IMG/VR virus record: IMGVR_UViG_3300042197_002762
Span: 62,001 to 126,000 of that record
Reading direction: 5' to 3' (one strand)
Origin: a virus
DNA length: 64,000 nt
A program made the position numbers and the translations under genes. Below the pieces are notes generated by a model. It searched no databases. It worked only from the letters and a program-made list of their open reading frames with translations, and was not told where the DNA came from. Positions 1 to 9,100 of the stretch are shown one piece after another; position 1 is the first letter of the stretch, and each line of letters begins with the position of its first letter.

Positions 1-2
1 TC

Positions 3-1007
3 TCTCGTGTTCAAAATTTTGATGAAGATTTTACACGTAACTTCACGGACGTTAACCAATTCGGTAACTTAGCCGCTATTGACCGTATCGAAACTGAAAA
101 TCCAGATGTTACAGCCAGTTTTTCTTATTATGTTACAAATGGTCAAAATGAAAAATTCTTAGGTTTAAATGTTTATCCAAGTGGTACAGCTGAAGCCAAT
201 TTACGTTCTTGTATTTCCGGATTGCTTACAAAAGCGACTGATGAAAAAAATTACTACCTCTTAATTGCTGACGAAGGTAATGATGCTGCTGGATATGCTG
301 GGGCAACTACTGGCGTCATTGGAGTTGGAAATGGATTCTTAACATCTTATAGCGTAAACGCTGCTGTGGGTGAAATTGCAACCGCAGAAATTGAGGTTGA
401 AGGTTTGAATATTCGTGTGTACGGAAACGCAACTGGAACCCCAGTAATCCCAGCTGTTAACCCAGTTGATGGATCAAATGTTACTGGTAGTTTCTTTAAG
501 CTTCCACAAGCTACAGCTATTACAGGTGCTGGAATTCCAACGGCCTTACAACCTGGAGATATCGTATTCAATCTTCCAGCCGATAGCACAATTGGTTTTA
601 CAGAAACAGACTTGAAAGTTCAAGATTTTACTCTTTCTTTCGATCTTGCCCGTACTCCTTTACAAAAACTTGGTAACCGTTTTGCGTTCTCTCGTGAAAT
701 TGATTTTCCAGTTACAGCTACGTTAGAAGTTAATGCTGAAGTCGGTGATCTTAAAGATGGCAACTTATCTGATATCCTTTGTAGCGAAACTCTTAAAAAC
801 TTCTCGATCTTGATGAAAGAGCCTGGTTGTGGAGCAACAAAGCCCACAGCAATTGCATATGTTTTTAAAGGCGCAAAACTAGTTTCACAAAGCTTCTCAA
901 GTGCTATCGGTGATAATGCTACAATGACAGCCACCTATGAAGTTCAATTATCTGGCCCACAAGACACAGAAAAAGGTATCTTCATTTCTGGTAGTATTTT
1001 ATCATAA
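3..1007 (+). CDS. Major tail tube-like protein (5' end outside window)
   Basis: The frame is open from the left edge to the TAA at 1005-1007, so the start lies outside the window; the internal TTG at 222 is not a credible start. The visible 334 residues are rich in beta-type sequence with Gly/Thr/Ala loops and few charges, as in phage tail tube or major tail proteins. An early stretch (AAIDRIETENPDVTASFSYY) has the character of the tube-protein N-terminal sandwich. Position supports the call: it is followed by a terminator, tail-chaperone-position genes and the tape measure. A highly expressed single-gene unit ending in a strong terminator also fits a major virion protein. No catalytic motif is seen. 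A tail sheath fragment cannot be fully excluded. Confidence 0.6.
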   Translation, partial: SRVQNFDEDFTRNFTDVNQFGNLAAIDRIETENPDVTASFSYYVTNGQNEKFLGLNVYPSGTAEANLRSCISGLLTKATDEKNYYLLIADEGNDAAGYAGATTGVIGVGNGFLTSYSVNAAVGEIATAEIEVEGLNIRVYGNATGTPVIPAVNPVDGSNVTGSFFKLPQATAITGAGIPTALQPGDIVFNLPADSTIGFTETDLKVQDFTLSFDLARTPLQKLGNRFAFSREIDFPVTATLEVNAEVGDLKDGNLSDILCSETLKNFSILMKEPGCGATKPTAIAYVFKGAKLVSQSFSSAIGDNATMTATYEVQLSGPQDTEKGIFISGSILS

Positions 1008-1030
1008 GTTAAATTATTCATAAAAAAATT

Positions 1031-1061
1031 AATGGGCACTTTCGGGTGCCCATTTTTTTTG
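1031..1061 (+). terminator. Rho-independent terminator after tail tube gene
   Basis: A perfect 8-bp stem, ATGGGCAC (1032-1039) and GTGCCCAT (1046-1053), encloses a 6-base loop TTTCGG and runs into eight T residues (1053-1060). It sits about 25 bases after the tail tube stop codon and is the clearest terminator in the window. Confidence 0.9.
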
Positions 1062-1065
1062 TTTG

Positions 1066-1071
1066 GTGTAA
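1066..1071 (+). promoter_or_regulatory. GTGTAA motif (putative late promoter), upstream of 1100 gene
   Basis: GTGTAATTGTTTG lies directly after the terminator, 28 bases before the ATG at 1100, with AAAGGA as ribosome site between. A new transcript must begin here if the terminator works. Same motif as at 3156, 17173, 22949, 55170, 60610(-), 62524(-) and 63475(-). Confidence 0.4.
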
Positions 1072-1099
1072 TTGTTTGTAGGTAAAAGGTTTGTAAAGG

Positions 1100-1324
1100 A
1101 TGAATATTGATTTAAATGATCTAGTTAAAGGTTTCGTCTATAGAGACGTTAAAAAATTATATTTAAGTTTTTTATATTCTTTAGAAGATCTTAAAAGCCA
1201 AGATAAAATCAGTGATGATGAATTCCAGAGAATGCGTAAACGTGTTCTTGATTATGGAAATAATTGTTACAGAAATATAGAAGAAGAATTAGATAATTTT
1301 GATTTTAAACTAAAAGAAAAATAA
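1100..1324 (+). CDS. Hypothetical protein in tail-chaperone position
   Basis: A 74-residue acidic, helix-rich protein with no recognisable family. The ATG is preceded by AAAGGA almost abutting the start codon. It is the first gene after the tail-tube terminator and is followed after 9 bases by the next gene, so it is probably the head of the tail-assembly operon leading to the tape measure. Small proteins here are often tail assembly chaperones or tail-completion factors, but nothing in the sequence proves that. Confidence 0.6.
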   Translation: MNIDLNDLVKGFVYRDVKKLYLSFLYSLEDLKSQDKISDDEFQRMRKRVLDYGNNCYRNIEEELDNFDFKLKEK

Positions 1325-1333
1325 TATAAATAT

Positions 1334-2128
1334 ATGAATAAATGGTTATACGAATTTGATGCAAAGAATATTATAAAAAAAGATGATGGTTCACAAGAAA
1401 CTATTATTAAGAAGTTTGCATTATTAAAACCAAATCGTCGTCTGCGCGAAGATGGCGAACTTTTTTACGCCGCTGAAACATCGCGTTTTGCCAAAGCTGG
1501 CGTTTTACCAAAAGCTGCATGGGGAACAATTCTTTCAAACGGTGGTGGTAGTATTAGTGATCAGGAACGTGAAGAATATGGTAAGTTACTTTTGAAATTC
1601 CGTGATTTATCTTTTGAATTACAAACTATTTTAATTAAAGGTGAAGGTGAAAGAACTGAAGCCGAAAAACTTCGTTCAGAAGAATTAATTAATAATCTCG
1701 AAGATATACGTAAAGATATTCAAAATTTTGAAGCTTCACAAATTTCTATTTTTGAAAATACGGCTGAAGCAAAAGCTCGTAATCGTACAATTCTTTGGTG
1801 GGTTATGAATCTTTCTTACGAAAAAGACGGGGAAAATTATAAACCAATTTTTAAAGGAGAAAACTTCGAAGAAAAACTTCTTGAATATGATGGTTTCGAA
1901 GAAGATGAAAATAAATACGAATTTTTATTATCAGTAATTAGAAGAGTAATGTATTTAACTACACTTTGGTTTTTAGGGCGTGTAGATTCCGCAGACGATT
2001 TTAAATTATACGATGATAATTTCTTAAAAGAAAACAAGTCAGATCCAGAAACGAAAGAAGAGCCTAAAAAAGAGACGGAAAATCAAGAGAAAAACGTTTC
2101 AGTTATTGAAGAAATAAAGCCAGAATAA
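1334..2128 (+). CDS. Putative tail assembly chaperone (by position)
   Basis: A 264-residue protein with a compact N-terminal part, a charged helical middle (about 75-140), a second folded part (about 145-225) and a low-complexity acidic/Lys tail rich in E, K, P and N. The place between tail tube and tape measure is where phages encode chaperones that coat the tape measure, and the charged flexible tail would suit that. No family motif is recognised. The stop TAA overlaps a TAATG; the downstream gene is read from GTG at 2130 in another frame, suggesting translational coupling. Confidence 0.45.
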   Translation: MNKWLYEFDAKNIIKKDDGSQETIIKKFALLKPNRRLREDGELFYAAETSRFAKAGVLPKAAWGTILSNGGGSISDQEREEYGKLLLKFRDLSFELQTILIKGEGERTEAEKLRSEELINNLEDIRKDIQNFEASQISIFENTAEAKARNRTILWWVMNLSYEKDGENYKPIFKGENFEEKLLEYDGFEEDENKYEFLLSVIRRVMYLTTLWFLGRVDSADDFKLYDDNFLKENKSDPETKEEPKKETENQEKNVSVIEEIKPE

Positions 2129-2129
2129 T

Positions 2130-3152
2130 GTGGAAAAACACTCTGAATATGGTAGGTTGTATAGTGAAATATGTAGGGGGTTTTCACAATCTTTAATTAG
2201 TAAACGCTCTGTCTATTTTAAACATCCTACTTTAGCAGAACATTTTTCAATATATTCTAGTTACGATATATTTTTAAAAGAAGGTAAGAATAAAGGTTTA
2301 TACTCAGAATCAGAAAAAATCGAAGAAGCTATTAATAATGGTTGGTGGTCATCAGAAAATGAGTCAAAAATAAATTTTCTCAAAAAGACTGTACAAAATT
2401 TATTTAAAACAAAAGATAAATTATTATACCCTTCTCAAAAAGTAGAAGTAGAAAAACAAATTAAACAAAACGAGTCTATTCTTATTACGTATACAAAAGA
2501 ACGTAGAGAAATAGTTGGTTATACTTTGGAAGATTATGCTAGTAGTAAAATGACCGAAGAATTACTGATTTTTTTTACTTATGAAAATCAGGATTTTACC
2601 AAAAGACTATTTGAGAGTAGGGAAGAATATTATGATTTAAATGACGAGCGTTTAAAAAATATTAAAAATGCTTTTGATACGTACTCAGAAGTATTTAGCC
2701 ATGATAATATTAAAAAAGTTGCCGCCACTGGGTTTTTTCAAAATCTTGTATATTTAAACGATGATGCCCATGGGTTCTGGGGTAAAGCCACAACTAACTG
2801 TACAAAATATCAAATAGATCTTCTATTGTACGGTAAAATGTATAAAAATATTATTAAAAATTATAACGAATCTGGTAAGTCTGTACCAGATGATGTGTTA
2901 AATGATGCTGAGAAACTTGTAATGTGGATTGACAATCAATCAAAAGATACTTCTATTAAATCCAAAAATAGAAAAAATAAATCTGGAGGTTCTAATCTTG
3001 TCACAAGCCCGGTTGGGGCCACAAAAGAAGACTTAGATAAAATTGGCGTTAAAGTTGAAAAATTACACGGTAAAAGTTTATTACAACTAGCAGAAGAGAA
3101 AGGTGGGGTACTCGAAAAATCAGAATATTTCAAAGCGCGCGAAAATAATTAA
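2130..3152 (+). CDS. Putative tail assembly protein upstream of tape measure
   Basis: A 340-residue protein starting at GTG 2130, one base after the upstream stop. It is helical and lysine/glutamate rich. A segment around residues 195-265 is tryptophan- and glycine-containing, and the C-terminal 75 residues look flexible (KSKNRKNKSGGS) before a final helical piece. It directly precedes the tape measure gene with a 39-base gap. Function is inferred only from position; it could also be a head-tail or neck component. A classic programmed frameshift joining it to the upstream gene is unlikely because its frame is closed by a TAA at 2115-2117. Confidence 0.45.
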   Translation: MEKHSEYGRLYSEICRGFSQSLISKRSVYFKHPTLAEHFSIYSSYDIFLKEGKNKGLYSESEKIEEAINNGWWSSENESKINFLKKTVQNLFKTKDKLLYPSQKVEVEKQIKQNESILITYTKERREIVGYTLEDYASSKMTEELLIFFTYENQDFTKRLFESREEYYDLNDERLKNIKNAFDTYSEVFSHDNIKKVAATGFFQNLVYLNDDAHGFWGKATTNCTKYQIDLLLYGKMYKNIIKNYNESGKSVPDDVLNDAEKLVMWIDNQSKDTSIKSKNRKNKSGGSNLVTSPVGATKEDLDKIGVKVEKLHGKSLLQLAEEKGGVLEKSEYFKARENN

Positions 3153-3155
3153 AAT

Positions 3156-3161
3156 GTGTAA
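3156..3161 (+). promoter_or_regulatory. GTGTAA motif upstream of tape measure
   Basis: GTGTAATTAATTGTATAC is 30 bases before the tape measure ATG, with AAGGATTAAGGA as ribosome site between. The layout matches the copy at 1066. Confidence 0.4.
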
Positions 3162-3191
3162 TTAATTGTATACAAAGGATTAAGGAATACA

Positions 3192-6100
3192 ATGGCTGCT
3201 ATTACATTAGATATTGGTGGAAATACTAGGCGTTTAGACAGAGATATACAAAAGACTGTCAATAAGGTCTATAATATTAATTTAAAGACTAAGGGTGACC
3301 AACCACTTGGACGTATTACTGGACAAGTCAATGAATTTAATAAGTCGTTAGATGCTTCTAATGCTCGTGTTATTGCATTCGGTGCTAGTGCTGGTATTAT
3401 ATTTGGAGTTGAGAGAGCTTTTACTGCTTTGTTAACTTCTGTTGTAGAAGTTCAAAAATCTCTACAAGATATTAATGTTATTCTGAATGTTTCATCAAAA
3501 GAATTGCAAAAATTCGGTGGAGAATTATTCAATATTGCAAAAAATACTGGGCAAACTTTTCAAGCAGTTGCGGAAGCTGCTACAGAATTTTCTCGTCAAG
3601 GTTTGGGTTTAGAAGAAACTTTAAAAAGAACAAGTGAGGCTTTAATTCTTTCTCGTTTAAGTGGGTTGGACACCGTAAAAAGTGTTGAAGCTCTTACTGC
3701 TGCCGTAAACTCATTTGCAAGTCAAGCTGTTAGTGCCACAGAAGTCGTTAATAAGTTTGCGACCGTTGATGCTGCTTTTGCTGTTAGTTCCGCAGATCTT
3801 GCTGATGCCGTTGCGCGTGTAGGTAGTAGCGCGGCACAATCTGGGGTTTCATTAAACGAACTTATTGCGATTGTCACATCAGCACAGCAAACAACTGCTC
3901 GTGGTGGTGCGGTTATTGGTAACTCATTTAAAACAATTTTCACAAGATTACAAAGAACTAAAGTAGTAAGCTTATTAGAAAGTCTTGGAGTGGAAACGGT
4001 TGGAGCTGGAGGCCAAGTTAAGTCAACAATTCAATTATTACAAGACTTAGGCACTGTATATGATACCTTGGGAGCGCAACAACAAGCATATGTAGCTGAA
4101 CAGGTCGGTGGTGTTTTCCAGATTAACATTTTAAAAGCTGCTTTAGCTGACTTAGGTAAAGAATATTCTATTTATAATAATGCTCTTAATGTTTCCGCTA
4201 GCGCTACGGATCAAGCAGTTAGAAGAAATGAAGAATTAAATAAAACTTATGCTGCACAATTAAATGCCCTTCAAGAAAATGCAAGACAATTAGCAGCAGT
4301 TGGTGGTGAAAGATTATTTGGGCCATCCATTGATAGACTTGTTGGTGGAACAAATCAATTGTTATCTGGATTTAATGAAAGTGACGCTCAGGGGTTTGGC
4401 GTTACCCTTGGTCGGGGTATATTAGATGGTTTAGGTCAATTTATTGCTGGACCAGGTCTTGTGTTAATTGGAGGCGTTCTTCTTAAATTATTTAAAGATT
4501 TAGCCAATTTTGCTACTGGTAGCGTCAAACAACTTTTAGGATTAAATACTGCTTCTGCTCAACAACGTGATTTACAAGCAAGTATATCTCAAATTTTATC
4601 AAAAAATCCCCAATTAATAGATCTCGCCCTACAAGGGCAAAAAGGATTAAATACTGTTGCAAATCAATTGCTCACAAGTTTACAACAGCAAACCGTTGAA
4701 TTACAAAAACAAGCTGCTTTAGCTTCTCAACTTTCTAAAGCTTTTATTGGTGCAGGAGTTCGTATTAGTGGCGGAATTCCAGTCGCACCGACTCCAGGAA
4801 GACCTGGAAAAGCTGCTGGTTATATTCCTAATTTTGCTTCGCCTCAAAATAAAATAGCAGAAACTATTGGGGCTTATCAGGCTGGTTACGAACCAGGAAG
4901 AATTTTTAATAAAAGACTGTACGATGGACAGGGAGGTTCGTTTTTAGCGACAGTAAATAGTGCGGAATCTTTTGATACAGTTGTTGGCCCTAATGGGAAC
5001 AAGGGCACATTTGTTACGCCACCAAATGGTTTTGCCGCAAAAGGTTTTGTACCAAATTTTGCAAAATCAATTAAGACAGACGATTCATCAAAGATATTTG
5101 GCGCTGGACGTGTTTTTGAAAATGCGGTAGGATTAGCAGCTGGTCTTCAAAAAGAATATTTTGAAGATAATTTTATATTAGATTATGAACCAAATGTCTG
5201 GGCTGGAAAACAAGATATTAAAAAGATTTTAGGTATTAATCAGCGTACTAATTACGGAGATGCAAAATTAAGCGCTCAGGGTAACAATTTAACAAGTTAT
5301 CTTTCAAAAGTAATTCGATATGATAGTGGATTACGTGGAGTTCAAAAAGTAGGTAATATTAAAGATTTTAATCAAAAATTTGGCTTAAGAAAAAAAATTG
5401 ATATTAGTAAACGTGGCCCTAATAATATTAATTTATCACAACCGGGTGGTGGAGCTGTTATTATACCTGGAAATAAAAAAGGTGATGGATCAAAAGATCG
5501 TACAGTAAATATTAAAGCACGTTTAAGTGAATTAAAAAAAGTAAATAGTTCCATTGCAAATGTTTTTGCGAATCCAAATAATAAATATGGCATAGACCCA
5601 AAAAGTAAATCAGACCCCATCTTTTCTTTAAAAAATGTTTTGATTGATACTACAGAGGTATTAAGAAGTGGTACTTTTGGGGCACAAGGAAAAGAAGAAA
5701 GAGAAAGAAAAGCTAGAAATATTGCTTCTAGATTTACGTCAAAAAGTTTTGCTTCTGGTTTCATCCCAAATTTTGCACAAACACCAACACAATCTAATAA
5801 AGTAGTAGAACTCGGTGATACTACAACTAATCCACTTTTTAGAGGTAAGGTTTCATCTTTAATTTATCCACAGGTTTCAGAAAACAAGTCAAAAGCCCAA
5901 GGTGAAACAACATACTTAGGCAAAAAATATAGAGGGCTAGTTTCGATAGCTGGTATTAATAAAAAAGCCCTTAAAGGTGAGATACCTGATTTAGAAGCAA
6001 ATTTAGATCAGCTTTTACTCCGTGAAGCGAATGAATTTGGCCGCGCAATTGGTGGTACAGAATTTTTACAATCAGCATCAGAGCTTCCAAATATTGGCGC

Positions 6101-9100
6101 TGCTAAAGGTGCCGTTGGTGTGTCTTTTGAAGGTGGATTATTAACATTACTTAAAAGAGATGTTCAGAAAAGTGCTCAAAATGCTCGCATTGATTTTACA
6201 CAAGATCGAATAAACTCTAAATTTAAATCTCTATTTCATGGTGCTCCTGGAACTTATGAAGCAAAATATAGCCCTTCTTTAACTGGCGAAGTTTTGCAAA
6301 AAATGTTAAGAGGGGCTGGGGTTGGTGAAGTAAAGCGAGTAAAAAGTGGTCCTGGAGCAGGAGCTTCGATGAAACAGAGAGAAGCGGTTTTAGCTAGCAT
6401 TAATAAAGATGTAGCGGAAGGTAGAATTACTCAACCAAGAAGAGGAAATGCTCTTGAGGCAGAAGTAAGAAGAAGATTGCCTCTTATGTTCCCAGGTTCG
6501 GTAAAAGGCGCTGCCGCTGGTTATATTCCAAATTTTGCAGCACCACTCGTAAGAGCAGTAGACGACAAAGAATTACGAATGATGTTATCTAAATTTGGCA
6601 AAGGATTTTCTTTCCAAGGTAAATCTTCTGAACAGTCCGCCTTAGAGTTTTTTGGCGGATCTGGAACTTATATGTGGGATGCTCTTTCAAGACCAGGCGA
6701 ACAAATGAGCGACAGACAAGCTTATAAACAAAATATTGGTCGCGCAAAAAATTGGTCCACAGCTAGAAAACAAAGTTCTTGGCTGGTAAGATATAATAGA
6801 AGTAAATTAAAAGATTCCGAGCTACTTCCAGATATGGAAACTGGTGGCGCTTCTGTTTACGGATTACCTTTAAGTAAAGATCAAATTGTTTGGCCTATTA
6901 AGCAAGCTAATGGGGCTGGTAGAATTTTTGAAAAAGATATTCCAGCATTTTTAAGTGGCCAAGTAAATGATGCAATAAAACGTGAAAGAGAAGCTGGTAT
7001 TCCTAAAAATAAAATTTATTTGGCGCAAGAAAAAGCTCTTACTAAAACAAATCCTATGGGTCTTGGAGTATTTAATAAATTACAAGAGCCAAATGCCGCT
7101 ACTAGAAAAACAGCTATGCGTAGCAAGGGTTTTGCGAGTGGTTATATTCCCAATTTTGCTATTGAAGATCCGGATATGCAAGCTGCTGATTTGGGTTCAT
7201 CTATTGGAGCAGTTGTTGCGCAATTAGGATTTTTAGCTTTTGGCTTACAAGGGGCTGGAGAGCAATACAAACAATCGTTAGCAGAGTTAACAAAATCAAA
7301 TGTTAATACTGCAAAAATTAATTCCAAAAATCTTAGAGAAAGTACTTCAAGAAGACTTCTTGTAGGTAATACTGCTGCTGCGCAAGGTGGGGCCAGAATA
7401 CGACCGGATGGGTCTCGTGGTCGTGATTTTTCAAACTATACTGGGGGTAAAACGGGCAAAGAATTTGGTGATTTGAGAAGAGCGTCGAGAAGCCCACTAT
7501 CACAACAAAGAAGAGATGAGGCGGCTAGAGAACTAAGAGCAGCTAGAGCAGCAGAAAGAACAGCCGCAAGAGGAACTGGTGGTCAAAAATTTGCAGCAGC
7601 AGGTAAGGCTGGTGGATTTGGTTTGGCTTTAGCTGGCCCGATTTTAGGTGAAACAATTAAAAATGCATTTGGACAAGAAACTCCTGGCGCAAGACAGGCC
7701 GGAACTGTTGCGGGAGCAGCTGGCGAAATTGCAGGTTTTGCTGGCACAGGAGCTATATTTGGACCTGTTGGTGCGGCAGTTGGCACTGTAGTTGGCTCTT
7801 TACTGACAATACCAAAAATTGTGGGGGCATTCGCTTCCGACTTCCCAGAATTATCTAATGCGGCTAAAAAAGCTGGAGAAGAATTAACGAAATTTAGCGA
7901 TTCTGGAGCGAAATTATTAACATCATTTGAAACTTTACAAAAAGGATTGGAAGATCCTGGAACTTCACAAGAAGTTATAAATAAAGCATCGGAAGAATAT
8001 GCTAAAATTTTGTCTGGACTTTCCGCAGAAGATCAAAAACGTTTATCTGCGGCTGCAAAAACGGGAAAATTAGAAACTGAATATGCGAAAATTTTAGCAG
8101 AAAAAACTGCTGAATTACAATCTAGAGAAGCTGCTGCTAGCTTAGGTCAAGCGACTGGAGATGTAGAATCAAGGAATTTTATGCGAAATGCCGCGAGCTA
8201 TCTTAATTATTCTCCTATAGTGGGTGGAGCTAGCGCTATTTCACAATCTCTTGGTGGTCCAGGCTTACAAGATTATATAGATTATTATTTACCAAGTTTA
8301 ACTGGAGTGGGTACCGAATCTGATAAAACAAATCAAGCTGTTTTTGCACAATCATTAACGCAAGGTAAAAGTGGCGGAGATGCTCTAAAAGCTTTAGAAA
8401 AAGCTGGGGGTACTGGTGTTGTAAAACAACTAAATCAAATACAAACTGGAGACGTTGGCGCTTTAGAAGCATTACTTAATAAAGTAATTCCAGAGCAAGA
8501 GGGTAAAGCTGATATTGTCGCACAATTTATTGCACAAGCAAATAATAATGCCCAAGATTTTCAAAATGTTGTTGGTAGTCTTGGCCAAAGTTTCTTAAAA
8601 ACAATGGAAACTGCAAAAGGTGCTAAAACGGCTGCTGATGAAATGCTTGCAGCTCAAGAAGCAGAAGCTAAAAAGAAAAAAACGGCAGTAGAAGCTACCA
8701 ATAAAATTATAGAAAATTTAGAAAGAAATATAAGGGTTGCGCAATTTGCAGCAGAATCAGAAAGAGCACTCGCTCGTTCTAGAGAAAAATTCGCTAGACA
8801 AGAATTATTTGCAGATCGTTTTACTAGAAAAACGGAAACAGCTGGGGCAATTGTTGGGACAGACGCCCCATTAGCACAAGCTTTTGGGTTAAGAGAAGAA
8901 ATTGCTACTATTGCTCAATCACAAATAGAAAGTATTGAAAATATAAAATTTAGTTTTGTAGATACAATTAATTCTTCTATTAATGATGCATTTAAAGATG
9001 CAACAGGCGCCACCATTTCAGGGGCAAGGCAGGATGGAACATCTAAAGATGTAACAAAAACAAATGATCAATTATCTTCACAAGCTTTTCAACAAACTCG

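Noticed and set aside
2090-2135. Programmed frameshift joining the 264- and 340-residue proteins, as in lambda G/GT tail chaperones.
   Set aside because: The downstream frame is closed at 2115-2117 and no classic slippery heptamer in the right register is seen; a GTG start one base after the stop explains the layout.
5372-5764. A 130-residue minus-strand frame inside the tape measure gene.
   Set aside because: Composition mirrors the + strand gene; no start signals and the tape measure frame is continuous.
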